Shown here one piece after another: positions 1 to 10,254 of a DNA stretch of 64,000 bases. The stretch covers positions 22,382,001 through 22,446,000 of the forward strand of contig OZ231128.1 of NCBI GenBank assembly GCA_965153355.1. Direction: 5' to 3'. Position 1 is the first letter of the stretch, and each line of letters starts with the position of its first letter. The notes beneath the pieces were generated by a model. That model did not search any database, had not been told where the DNA came from, and worked only from the letters and a program-made list of their open reading frames with translations. Made by a program: the position numbers and the translations under genes. This stretch comes from Flaccisagitta enflata (lineage: Eukaryota > Chaetognatha > Sagittoidea > Aphragmophora).

Positions 1-143
1 GTGACTTTCCTTTCTCCTTTTCTTTCCTTCTTTCTTCCTTCTTGGAGAAAATGAAGGAGAAGACGACGAGGACGACGACGAGAACGAGGACGACGACGAT
101 TCCCCGGGGAGTTTTCCCTTCAGCCAAGCCGCCCGTGCTACAC
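1..143 (-). CDS. IgSF gene exon H: Ser-rich, basic segment (runs off window)
   Basis: A strong acceptor with a long pyrimidine tract ends in ATTTCAG. The phase fits exon G exactly, and 47 codons are open to the window edge: VARAAWLKGKLPGES, a poly-Ser tract coded by TCG/TCC/TCT repeats, then a Lys/Arg-rich stretch. AWLKG could be an Ig C strand. The low complexity of the rest and the missing 3' border make this the least certain exon. Confidence 0.55.
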
Positions 144-945
144 CTGAAATAATGGAAAGAAAGAACGAGAAAAAAGGCCAAATTATTTTCCACATCCAAC
201 GCAAATTCATACCGTTTTCTCGTTTCTTTTCTTTCTTTTTCTTTTCTTTTTCTCATTTCCCCCTTTTTTTGTACTATTTGTTGTATCAACAGTTTGGTTT
301 TCTTTCTTTGGTTTGTGTGTGTGTTTTTGCGTGCATAGGCATGCGAAGAAGAGTGTGCACGACGCGTGCACGGAATCGTGATCACCTTGACAAAAAGAAG
401 GAGAAAAAAAAGAAGAAAAAAAGTGTTTATCAGAAACACAAAATCGTCCATTTTTTTCTGGTAAGTGTCGCTCGCTACTTAAACTTGTGGGGGCTCGCTA
501 GTTGATAGAACTTTGTTCAGAGGAGAAATTGTATCCTGTTTCTACAGCATCATTACTCAATTAATACCGCCTTCCCGCAATTTTAAAAATCCAGATTTTC
601 CTACACGCAATGATTAACGAAAGATGGAATCATAGTAAGGGTGGATAGCGACAGTTAATAGATTCCTTCTGTTATATTTCAGAGCGAGTCATAAAACGAA
701 CAAAAAAGTTTATCGTCCTCCTCCGTCCATTTTCCAAATGTAATCGAGTGCAACTTTTGCTCAAAAGTGAATGCCCATTGGTCGGGCTATTTTTTTCTGC
801 CTCGAGGGTTCATCGCTGCATGACAACATGAGTAGATTTCATTTATGGCTTTTTCTTTTCGTTATCTTGCTGTACAACTAGTACAGTTTTACCAAGTTGT
901 TGCTCATAACGCTCGCTTTCTGCGTTGCAATTCATTTTTCTTGTA

Positions 946-1709
946 CAGGGGCTTCAATCTCATTTGACACGAAAAGAACCTATATTGTCCAAAAATGAAT
1001 CAACTTTTTGGTCTGATTATTTTTCTCATACAAGCACTATATATGACGTTTTTTGTGTCCAAATTTCATGGTACTGGGTCAATTAGTTTGGGAGATAACC
1101 CATTTTAAAGTGGGAGATGTCATGATGAGATGGGCGGTTTTGTTTGACTTTGAGGTATGGACCTTTAGTCTTTAAGCTGCTCTCATTTCTAAACGCCTTG
1201 AGCTACAGATGTGAGATTGGTCTAGAATGACAGAAAATTTCATCTAGTTTTTGTATATAAAAAAAGTATCCTTTCAAATCTCATCATTATAGGCCATTTT
1301 TCTATTTATTGGAAAAAAATAATCTTTCTCACAGTTTTTGTAGGAATTTTGTCTAAATTTTTAATGTTTTTGCCAAAAATTTAAAGTTATGTGATAAAAC
1401 CTGACTATTTTTAACTTTAAGGTGTTAGTATCTACCAATTGATTGTAAGCAAGCATCTGCAATTCAAAGCACTTTGAATTTTATGCATTTTCTAAGCCAA
1501 AAGTAGCTAGAAAACAGCATTTTTTGATGAATTCTCTGCAGAACTTCAAATTTAGATTTCTGCTAAACTACAAGACCCAGTCCCTTGAAATTTTGATACA
1601 AAAAACGTCATACATAGAGCTTTTAGGAGAAAAAAAAATCAGATTGAAAAATGAATTAGTTTTTGCGCAATATAGGTTCTTTTTGTGTCAAATGAGATTG
1701 AAGACCCTG
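946..1709. mobile_element. Palindromic mariner-type MITE, TA-flanked
   Basis: The terminal inverted repeats start CAGGGGCTTCAATCTCATTT and end with its near-perfect complement (AATGAGATTGAAGACCCTG), flanked by TA at 944-945 and 1710-1711. The arms stay complementary for over 100 bp. No coding capacity. TA duplication with CAG termini is typical of Tc1/mariner-class derivatives. Confidence 0.75.
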
Positions 1710-1998
1710 TAGTCAATTGCTCTGCCTGAATCTTCTTTTAAACCCTTTTTAAAGTAGGTCGCGGAGTTGAGCCCATTACAAGTAGATCGCCAATTCCATG
1801 TGATAACTATTATGTGAAAGCATTCCTCATAATTGTAGCTAATTGTGCCTGTTTGTTCTGATGACTACAAGCAATGTGAATGCATCCATCACAAATGTGG
1901 CTTATAGCGCCAATTTTTATTGACAACTACAATCAATGTGAGTGCATCCCACTTTATTGGGTCACGTTAGGGATTTCAATCCGTGTCTTTTGTTTTAA

Positions 1999-3514
1999 GG
2001 CTTACATTTCCTCAAGATAGGCAACGAATTAAAAATCTGTTTTCATGATGATTGGACTAATATGCGTACTGAGGGTCTCTCTTTTAATTTTCAACTTTAT
2101 AGCACAAGCCTGACCGGAATTACAAAACAAAAACAAATTCAAGAATGCTTTGATTAAGTGAAGGGGAAAAAACGAAAATTTTTAATGTATCAGTGCAGGG
2201 TATGAACAACAGACTAAAGGGGGCCGTCTGTCTTTCCTTAATCACAAATTCTTCTTCCTATGTCAATGTTTCAAGAAATTGATTTCTATTCTCACCTTGC
2301 GCATTATCTCAGTGCTCATGTCAGACGATCTACTCACTAGCCACAGACGCTGACTGCTTTCATGAATTTGTGCGTTAAAACTGATAGTTAGAGAGGCTTA
2401 AAAAGAGTCGATGAAAAAAATTGTTCATGAATTGTATCTTTACCGTGTATTTTCTTTCGATTTTCACTTTAATGAATGAAAAATGATAGTAATTTTCTAG
2501 ACATTCGCTAGCCTGACTGGGCACGCCACGGGGGAGGCTTTCATAGGTCAAGAAAAATTCTCGGTCATAATGGCGAGTGGTTTGGGCCTCAGGAAGGTTC
2601 ATTTTATCACTTCATACCAAAACAAAAAATTTTTTACTTCAAAATTTTTTTAAAATGCCGTAAAATGCCGTAAAAAGCCATAAAAATGGCATTTTTTACA
2701 GTTTTTTTGGTCCAAAAGTGCCATTATGGTCAAAAGATGGGCAAACTATGATTATCTGGCACTAAGACACATTCATGCATAAAAACAGGCCAACCCGTCA
2801 TCATTCAATATCATCTTACGCCGTAAAATGCCGTAAAAAGCCATAAAAATGATACTGAATGATGACGGGTTGGCCTGTATTTATGCATGAATGTGTCTTA
2901 GTGCCAGATAATCATTGTTTGCCCATCTTTCGAGTATAGCGGCGGTTTTGGACCAAAAAAACTGTCAAAAATGCCAATTTTACGGCATTTTACGGCATTT
3001 TAAAAAAATTTTGAAGTAAAAAAATTTTCGTTTTGGTATGAAGTGATAAAGTGAACCTTTCTGAGGCCCAAACCACTCACCATTATGACCGAGAATTTTT
3101 CTTGACCTATGAAAGCCTCCCCCGTGGCGTGTGGGGCAACGTAGGAAGCTGAAATTTTTACTGAAGATAGAGAAGACATGTGGCCAGGGTAGACCTGGAA
3201 CAAATTCTCAAAAAAGCTACTACCCTCTATATAGTTACAATTTACAGATTTTTTCTTGGATTTATTGTATGTAAAATAATAAGATATAAATTTTTTTTAC
3301 AGGTCTACCCTGGCCACACGTCTTGTCTATCTTCAGTAAAAATTTCAGCTTCCTCCGTTGCCCCAGTCAGGCTAGCGAGCGTCTGAAAAATTGCCTATAT
3401 TTGGGTTTTTTCAATTTTCTAAAATTTTTTGAAGGGGTTTCTTACACTAGTATTTGACATTCTATAAAAGAAAAAAAAATTTCAAGGTAACTTCATTTTG
3501 AAGCAACGATAGCC
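1999..3514. mobile_element. piggyBac-like nonautonomous element, copy 1 (with nested insert)
   Basis: Termini GGCTTACATT and GCAACGATAGCC are flanked by TTAA at 1995-1998 and 3515-3518. It aligns along its length with copy 2 at 10671-11572. Removing the nested 610-bp element and its 4-bp duplication leaves exactly 902 bp, the length of copy 2. TTAA targets are the mark of piggyBac. No transposase is encoded. Confidence 0.8.
2522..3131. mobile_element. 610-bp foldback element with TGGG target duplication
   Basis: The two arms of almost 300 bp run from CACGCCACGGGGGAGGCTTT to the complementary GCCTCCCCCGTGGCGTG around a short loop near 2835. Flanks are TGGG at 2518-2521 and 3132-3135; the paralogous element at 10671-11572 keeps the uninterrupted GACTGGGGCA. 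CAC...GTG ends with a 4-bp duplication suggest a Chapaev/CMC-type derivative (inference). Confidence 0.8.
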
Positions 3515-3537
3515 TTAAAGTGATTTTACTCGGGTAG

Positions 3538-3615
3538 TGTTTTAGGGTTAGGGGTAGGGTTAGGGTTAGGGATGGGGTGGGTTTTAGGGTTAGGGATAGG
3601 GTTGGGTTACAGATA
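3538..3615 (+). repeat. Degenerate TTAGGG-type array
   Basis: Consecutive GGGTTAGGG-like words with variants (GGGGTAGGG, GGGATAGGG). This is interstitial and imperfect, not a chromosome end. Confidence 0.7.
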
Positions 3616-3954
3616 GATTTAGGGCAAGGTGGGGACTTGGTTTTGTATGTTTTAACTCGAGTGCGCTTGAATTAAAGATTTGCCCTTGCGGGAGAAAACA
3701 AGTGCACCGGATTGAATTCCCTAAGATTACCCTTAATTGTGGCTAATAGTGCCAATTAGTCCTGATAACTACAATCAATGTGGATGAATCCCACTTTGTT
3801 ATGGCAAATAGTGCAAATTTGTCCTGAAAACTCCAATCAATGTGAGTGCGGAATTTTTGAATGGTTTTCTGCACAATTTTGTTTTCACCCGACTCCTCCG
3901 CCAGAGCGAAGCTTTGATTCAAAAAGCTTCAGGCCGTAATACATAAAACTCAGC

Positions 3955-4045
3955 CAACCCTTAGCCCTAACACTAACCCTGTACCTAACCCCAACCCTAC
4001 AACCATCCCCAACCCCAACCCTAAATCCAACCCTAACCCCAATTT
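3955..4045 (-). repeat. Degenerate CCCTAA-type array, inverted to the one upstream
   Basis: Variants of CCCTAACCC run on the + strand, so the G-rich strand is now the minus strand. It faces the 3538-3615 array head to head across about 340 bp. Confidence 0.7.
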
Positions 4046-4804
4046 AAAAACCCGCATAAAAAGTCTTAAAAACAAAAGACTTTATACAACCATTCCTTTA
4101 TACCTGCATCCCTCATGGTTGTGGCTAATAGTGCTAATTTGTCTTGATAGCTGCAGTCAATGTAAATGCATCCCACTTGGTTATGGGTCATAGTGCCAAT
4201 TTGCCCTGATAACTACCATCAATGCGAATGCATCCCTCCATCATAGTTATGGCTAATAGTGCCGACTCGGCAGTTTCCGCTCTCATCGTCAAAATGATAA
4301 ATGATCTCAGAAAGAAAAATGCTCTCACTGACTCCGACTGTTTTTTTCTTTTCTTTTTTTTTTTTTTGCTCTCACTGACTCCAACGGTTCTTTCTGCTCC
4401 ATTCCCTTTCTAATTTGATCGACTGACTTTCATTCTTCTCTTGATCTCTTTGTCATTCTTTTTTAAAATACTTTTTCGTCTGTTTCTTTGTTAGCATGAA
4501 CGCTCGATCTTGAGTTTTAGTTGGTTGTCTGTCAATTTAACATTGAGGTAGTTTCTTAAGCAGAAAGACATGAAAATTTCATTTTATTGATGATCATGAT
4601 AAAACCTCTCATCAACCCTGAGACTCTTATCTACATTTTCACTTTGATTCTTTCATAGAATAAAGACGTTTTGGTTGCAATCTTGCGTTAGAAAACTTCT
4701 TTCCATTTTCAATCAAAATAAATTGCCACCGGCTTACATCAAAGTTTATACAGCAAACGCATGTAAATTCACTGTGAGCAATTCATGTGAATTCGTTTTG
4801 GGCA

Positions 4805-5030
4805 GTTACTAGGACGCGTTTCTAGTCACAGACAATTGCGTTCTTAACGGGCCACTCAGTTGCTCGCTATGTTTGTTCGCTCGCACCGCTCACTACACTC
4901 ACTCGCTTCGTAGCGCGCCCCTTTGCTACGCTCGCCCTGCTCTGCCACACTCTGTTCACACGCTCGCTCACTCGCTTTGTTTACTCCCTTGTGGGACAGT
5001 GAAATTCAGGAATATGAGTTCATGCTGTAA
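4805..5030. repeat. CGCTCACTCG-rich repeat next to exon G donor
   Basis: A stretch of CTCGCTCACTCG-type words ends GGACAGTGAAATTCAGGAAT and TTCATGCTGTAA. The same repeat lies at 21840-22043 beside exon C. In both cases it sits in the intron a few tens of bases past the donor. Confidence 0.6.
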
Positions 5031-5085
5031 ACCTGTTCAACGGGAACAAACACGTTTGTAACCTTCACTGGAAACACGCCCTTAC

Positions 5086-5357
5086 CATTTGCATCGACTG
5101 TAGTCGTCGTCGTCGTCGTTCCCGCAGACGTGGACGATTTGGACGACTTGAAAAGTTGTTTGAATGATTTGTGACAGTCGATTTGCGGTTTGAAAAGTAG
5201 GACGAGCGTGACATTGGTCTTGAGCAAGGCCGAACCCCAGTCAGGATTACGATAAGGATGCAGTTTCCCATCGTACACGTGCAAAGCGAATGTTAAGACG
5301 GGAGAGGACGGGGTCAACAAGGATCGCTCCACACGCAAACTCAACCGACAACGGTGT
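5086..5357 (-). CDS. IgSF gene exon G: end of Ig domain and Ser/Thr tract
   Basis: The acceptor CTCCCCCAG directly follows a 320-bp CCA array; the donor is GTAAGG. One base, 90 codons, one base. LSLRVERSLLTPSSPVLTF resembles an E strand and NVTLVLLFKPQI a G strand plus linker. The expected F-strand Cys is not visible between them, so this Ig domain may lack the usual disulfide or use another Cys. The end is Ser/Lys-rich with a run of seven Thr coded mostly by ACG. Both phases fit exons F and H. Confidence 0.8.
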
Positions 5358-5365
5358 CTGGGGGA

Positions 5366-5684
5366 GGTGGTGGTGGTGGTGGTGGTAGTCGTGGTGGTGG
5401 TGGTGGTGGTGGTGGTGGTGGTGGTGGTGGTGGTGGTGGTGGTGGTGGTGGTGGTGGTGGTGGTGGTGGTGGTGGTGGTGGTGGTGGTGGTGGTGGTGGT
5501 GGTGGTGGTGGTGGTGGTGGTGGTGGTGGTGGTGGTGGTGGTGGTGGTGATGGTGGTGGTTCGTAGTGGTGGTGGTGGTGGTGGTGGTGGTGGGGGTGGT
5601 GCACGGTGGTGGTGGTGGTGGTGGTGGTGGTGGTGGTGGTGGTGGTGGTGGTGGTGGTGGTGGTGGTGGTGGTGGTGGTGGTGG
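5366..5684. repeat. (GGT)n microsatellite
   Basis: About 320 bp of GGT, broken by short variants near 5388, 5550 and 5594. On the minus strand it is CCA repeats running straight into the acceptor of exon G. Long Val, Gly, His and Pro frames here are artefacts. Confidence 0.95.
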
Positions 5685-5909
5685 AGAAACAGAAAGAGAG
5701 AGAGAGATGTCAACATGATCACACTTTCAAAACTGTCGTTAATACCTAATGTCATGACTCAAAGCAATCAGGAATTTTTTATCTGAAGACAAATGACAAA
5801 TTCTGCTAGAGCAAAATACTGCGGGCAACAAATGACATTGAGGCAAAAAAAAAAATGAGATAAGAAAAAGCAGACTCTATGATTACACAACATTCTTGTT
5901 CTCTGTTTT

Positions 5910-6027
5910 CTTCTTCTTCTTCTTTTTCTTCTTCTTCTTCTTCTTCTTCTTCTTCTTCTTCTTCTTCTTCTTCTTCTTCTTCTTCTTCTTCTTCTTCTTC
6001 TTCTTCCTCCTCCTCCTCTTCTTCTTC

Positions 6028-6059
<32 letters not shown>

Positions 6060-6097
6060 CTTCTTCTTCTTCTTCTTCTTCTTCTTCTTCTTCTTCT
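5910..6097. repeat. (TTC)n microsatellite
   Basis: About 60 TTC units with a short CCTCCTCCTC and CTA break near 6005-6030. It abuts the 20-bp minisatellite that follows. Confidence 0.95.
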
Positions 6098-6099
6098 CC

Positions 6100-6410
6100 T
6101 TTTTGGGCAGCGGCCCAAATCCCAGCCTTGCGGCCCAAATCCCAGCCTTGAGGCCCAAATCCCAACCTTGAGGCCCAAATCCCAGCTTTGAGGCCCAAAT
6201 CCCAGCCTTGAGGACCAAATCCCAGCCTTGAAGCACGAATCCCAGCCTTGAGGCCCAAGTCCCAGCCTTGAGGCCCAAATCTCCGCCTCGAGGCCCAAAT
6301 CCCATCGTTGAAGCCCCAAGACTGTGATTCTGGCCTCGACGCTGGGATTTGGGCCTCAAGGCTAGGATTTTGGCCTCAAGGCTGGGATATGGGCCTTGAA
6401 GCTAGGATCT
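6100..6410 (-). repeat. 20-bp minisatellite inside a GGGCAGCGG-end element fragment
   Basis: It starts TTTTTGGGCAGCGGCCC, the complement of the 3' end of the ACAAG/GGGCAGCGG element family, and then has about 14 units of AGGCCCAAATCCCAGCCTTG, partly inverted near 6330. The inner arm and 5' end of the element are missing. Confidence 0.7.
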
Positions 6411-6810
6411 GAGTCAGAAGGGGTGACGGATGGAGGGGAAGAAGAAGGAGAAGAAGCAGGGTAGAAAATCAAACAGTTTTTCGACTCGGCGGGGAAGGAA
6501 ATCAAAGACCAGGGGGGGGGGAGAAATGAAATGCCGCTCAATTTTATACACTCCTGCACGGCTCTAGTATGGGTTTGCCTTTGGTGTTGAGCGCGCGGAA
6601 ATGTCTATAATGACACAATCAGGGGCTTTTGCCGCGTCACTACTTCATAATCTCAACGCAATCGAGCGCTACAATCATGTGCGCATACTGAGCAAAGAGG
6701 AAGGGAGGAAGAAATGGGGAAAGGAAGAGAAAACGAAAGGGAAAGCGGAGCGAAGTAAAAGTGAGGAAATCTATGTGGGAAAAAGAGGAAAGCATAGAAA
6801 GTAAAAGGGC

Positions 6811-6905
6811 TGAGTGAGAGAGAGAGAGAGAGAGACAGAGAGACAGAGATAGAGAGACAGAGAGACAGAGAGACAGAGAGACAGAGAGACAGAGAGACAG
6901 AGAGA
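6811..6905. repeat. (GA)n / GACAGAGA array
   Basis: GA dinucleotides grade into regular GAGAGACA units. Confidence 0.9.
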
Positions 6906-7102
6906 AAGTGTTCTGTTCTTTCTTAAACTTTATTTTCTCCGTCGATGCCGTTGTCATATTAAGCTTAAATGAAATGAAGATACTGACAATTCAGTCTCCA
7001 TGTTACTTGATCTTGATGCATTTATATTGCACAGGGGATTGAAAAAAAAAACACTCGGTAAATCTGTTTTCATTCTTTCCGTGTAAGTGAGTCAGCAACT
7101 TA

Positions 7103-7387
7103 ACAAGCCCGACCGGGCAACGATGCGTCCGGGCCGTGTCTCTGTGTTCATGTGACATATATGGAGAGACAGATGGACAAACAGACTAGTGAAATGACTA
7201 AGTAGTAAAGGAGGCTCTCAAAGCATGTGGGTTGATCGTTTGTTTCAGTACAGGATCTCAGGGTGGCAAAAAACAGCTGAGAAACACGGTTTTTGCACTT
7301 GCGGAACGGACATACCGACGGACGGACGGACCAACGGACGGACAAACCCTCTTATAGAGATGCTTTCCTGACGGACGCATCTAAAAA
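7103..7387 (+). mobile_element. ACAAG element, GATGCG subfamily
   Basis: It begins ACAAG plus the hairpin GCCCGACCGGGC, then GATGCGTCC (7122-7130). The core ends in GGACGGACC repeats and CTCTTATAGAG. The 3' end GGACGCATC (7373-7381) is the exact complement of the 5' motif, followed by TAAAAA. Sister copy: 20267-20699. Confidence 0.7.
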
Positions 7388-7512
7388 TGGGAAAATGGGA
7401 AATGACGCCTGGCAAAGAGCTTTCTAATGTTTTTCAACGCTCATTGGATGATTTATGGAATTACAGATGGACCTATGTCTGGACATTCGGAAAAAAAGAA
7501 AGATTGACTCAC

Positions 7513-7634
7513 TTTGAGGGGCAATGGAGACGCTTGCCTCGTTCCATGTGCAACCAGTTGGATCCTCCTTGATGAAGTAACCACTCAAAGTGTTCCCGAC
7601 CAATGGGTGGGTTTGAACTCACCAAGCACGTCAC
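7513..7634 (-). CDS. IgSF gene exon F: Ig domain B and C strands
   Basis: The acceptor is AATTTTTCAG and the donor GTGAGT; 40 codons plus two bases. VTCLVSSNPPIGREHFEWLL is the classic C-x-V-x-x-NPP...W start of a C2-type Ig domain as found in nephrin/Sidestep-like proteins. It ends HCPS plus a split Lys codon completed in exon G. The acceptor and first 24 bases of this exon are the end unit of a 60-bp tandem array that extends into the upstream intron (separate entry). Confidence 0.85.
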
Positions 7635-7935
7635 CTGAAAAATTATGTTAGCAAAAGATAAGTGACTCTAGTTTGAACTTACCGAGCACGTCACCTGAAA
7701 AATTATGTTAGCAAAAGATAAGTGACTCTAGTTTGAACTCACCAAGCATGTCACCTGAAAAATTATGTTAACAAAAGATAATTGACATTAGTTCAAACTC
7801 ACCAAGCACGTCACCTGAAAAATTATGTCAACAAAAGATAATTGACTTTAGTTTGAACTGACCAAGCATGTCACCTGAAAAATGATGCTAATAAAAGATC
7901 AGTGACTTAAGTTTGAACTCACCAAGCACGTCACC
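7611..7935 (-). repeat. 60-bp tandem array of duplicated splice acceptor / exon start
   Basis: Exact 60-bp units start at 7611, 7671, 7731, 7791 and 7851, with a sixth cut at 7935. On the gene strand each carries TTTTTCAG, a 12-nt segment like GTGACGTGCTTG, then a donor-like GTGAGT or GTAAGT. The first unit is the actual acceptor and start of exon F. Decayed units resume after the hAT-like insert (8387-8530). Confidence 0.85.
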
Positions 7936-8378
7936 CAGGGGCAGACAGAGCCACAGAGGCCTTTACAACCTATACAAATTGTAGGGGCCCAGGCCTCATA
8001 GAAAAAAATCTAAGAAAAGAAAAAAGGGAGAAAACAAGAATACAAAAGTCTTGAGCCCAATATAAACCATACATGGCAGTGTAAAAGGCCCTTAGCTAGT
8101 GATTGCAAGCTTTTGTCTTCTTTTTGCGAGCTACTTTCTGGTTGCTAGTTTGTTTTTTTTTTTCTTATTTTTGCTACAGATCAAAGTATCAAAGCGCTTA
8201 GTCCATCCCTTGTATGGATTTTCTTCTTCAAATTGAATATATAAAGACTGAAAAGTATCCTTTAAAAAACTTTGTGTACTATAGTTTACGCTGCTTATCG
8301 CAAGACAGCAGAGGAGGCTCCGGATTTTAGGATTGTATATACATGTATAGGGGCCCGAAATTCTTCTGTCAGCCCCAG
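7936..8378. mobile_element. hAT-like nonautonomous element in the 60-bp array
   Basis: It splits a 60-bp unit. The flanking 8-mers ACGTCACC (7928-7935) and ACGTAACC (8379-8386) differ at one base. The ends are CAGGGGCAGACAG and CTGTCAGCCCCAG. An 8-bp duplication with CAGGGGC-type ends suggests hAT. No transposase is visible; the long frame inside has no recognisable domain. Confidence 0.65.
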
Positions 8379-8586
8379 ACGTAACCTGAAAATTGATGTT
8401 AATGAAATATAGGTGACTTAAGTTCCAACTCACCAAGCACGACACCTGAAAAAGGTGTTTATGACAGTAAACTAACTTAACTCGCAACACACGACGCCTG
8501 TTTATGAAAGATAAGCAACTCATTAACCATGCAACCTGATGGTGGGAATTAAAAATGCGGTGGCGGCTTTACAGAATTTATCCTCT

Positions 8587-8752
<166 letters not shown>

Positions 8753-8995
8753 GAAATGAATTCTAAATCTATTTACGTCACTTCTATCACGCTTTCGGAT
8801 TTGATATTGTAGTTTAAATGTACTCCTTTCCCGCAAAAGACTGCTGCCCCTCACATTTATAATCGCATTCATCCCTAACCATCTCCTCCCTTAGAGCCAA
8901 TATGTAATTTTCGAATAAGCTTACCACCCTAAGCTACGATCCAAATGGAAATGGTAATTGCTGCTTAGCTACTACTCAATCACTGGTTTGGCTAC

Positions 8996-9147
8996 CTGAT
9001 AATCTCTGCCCGAGTCGTCGTCTTCGACGTACTGCACTTTTTTGCATTCTATTCTGGGCGCGAAGAAGATGTTCAAGTCTTTGTATTCGCAGTAAAGAGG
9101 ATAAACTTGTTGCGTTTCCGCGCGGGCGTAAGTAGCAACCGATTGAC
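8996..9147 (-). CDS. IgSF gene exon E: linker into next Ig domain
   Basis: The acceptor is CCCGTGCAG and the donor CAG/GTAGCC; two bases plus 50 codons. It contains VYPLYCEYKDLNIFFAPRI, a G-strand and inter-Ig linker pattern, then an acidic EDDDSGRDYQ that leads directly into the B strand VTC of exon F. It ends in phase 0, matching exon F. The donor GTAGCC is weaker than the other donors of the gene. Confidence 0.82.
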
Positions 9148-9394
9148 CTGCACGGGTGTTAAGGGTGGAGAAAAAAGGTCAGTGAAAAAAGGCATGTAGT
9201 TTGTATCTGGTTTGCGTTTTCTGTGACTTGAGAGTAAGTAATCTGAGCATGTGTCAAAATGAAAAAGTGGCTGTAGTAGAAAAAAAAATTGAATAAAACA
9301 TGATTTGATCTTTTGCTTCCAGCCAACTTCAACTTTTCCTGGCTAATGTCTAATTATAGAAGAGGGCAGAAGGTTGGAAAATGAAATGAAATTA

Positions 9395-9810
9395 TGGCAA
9401 GTATGGCATGGTATGAAATGGTTAAGCATAGTAGGGCATGGTATGACATGGTATGGCATGGTAGGGCCTGGTATGGTATGGTAGGGCCTGGTATGGCATG
9501 GTATGACATGGTATGGCATGGTAGGGCCTGGTATGGCATGGTGTGACATGGTATGGCATGGTAGGGTCTTGTATGGCATGGTATGGCATGGTATGGCGTG
9601 GTATGACATGGTATGGCGTGGTATGGCATGGTATGGCGTGGTATGGCGTGGTATGGCGTGGTATGGCGTGGTATGGCATGGTATGGCATGGTATGGCATG
9701 GTATGGCATGGTATGGCATGGTTTGGCATGGTATGGCGTGGTGTGGCATGGTATGGAATAGTATTCCATGGTATGGCATGGTATGGCGTGGTGTGGCATG
9801 ATTTGACAGG
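9395..9810. repeat. 10-bp minisatellite ATGGTATGGC
   Basis: About 40 units of ATGGTATGGC with transitions (GGCGTGGTAT, GGGCCTGGTA). It lies in intron D-E. The reading frames on both strands (Met/Trp/Tyr and His/Pro) are repeat translations. Confidence 0.9.
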
Positions 9811-9895
9811 TTTGGACCAGTTAACGGAGAAGCACGGAGCATTGAGGTTGGACTTGACAATGGCGCAATTGAAATAACAAGGTCAAGGAGGAAAG

Positions 9896-10018
9896 TGAAT
9901 GAGCCTAGTGGATCATCTAGCTCTTGTGAGTGAGCTTAGTGGATCATCTAGCTCATGTGAATGAGCCTAATGGATCATCTAGCTCATGTGAATGAGCCTG
10001 ACGGATCATCTAGCTCAT
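9896..10018. repeat. 31-bp tandem repeat, four copies
   Basis: Four units of GTGAATGAGCCTAATGGATC plus ATCTAGCTCAT. The motif GGATCATCTAGCTCA is almost invariant. Confidence 0.85.
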
Positions 10019-10222
10019 TTCTGATTCTGAACCAATAAACCTGCCAATCGACTGACCGACCGACCAATCGAAGGACGGACATAACCACATCTTTGCTGCA
10101 TGTGAAAACAAAAGCGGATGTGATAGAAGGTCATCTGAAAGGTAAAAGCAGATGTGACTAAAATTAAAATTCGGGAGGACAAACTCAAGGACGCAAGATA
10201 GGGCAAAAGAAGGAGAGAGAGC

Positions 10223-10254
<32 letters not shown>

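Larger units (their letters stand above)
1770..4265. repeat. Degenerate ~65-bp tandem repeat, split by insertions
   Basis: Units of the type GGCTAATAGTGCCAATTTGT followed by an ACTACAATCAATGTGAATGC segment recur at about 1795-1975, 3735-3850 and 4110-4262. The first and second groups are separated by the piggyBac-like insertion at 1999-3514 and by telomere-like repeats. Confidence 0.6.

Noticed and set aside
3538-4045. True chromosome end or telomere
   Set aside because: Repeats are degenerate, interstitial and flanked by exons of one gene on both sides.
5341-6319. Long Val, Gly, Pro, Ser, Glu and Arg frames on both strands
   Set aside because: Translations of GGT and TTC microsatellites; only the exon part 5086-5357 has splice and domain support.
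7103-7387. ACAAG elements as Helitrons or tRNA-derived SINEs
   Set aside because: No 5' TC end for Helitron and no A/B box or tRNA fold that I can see for SINE; left unclassified.
8131-8523. 130-codon minus-strand frame
   Set aside because: Overlaps the hAT-like insertion and decayed 60-bp units; no domain and AT-rich composition.
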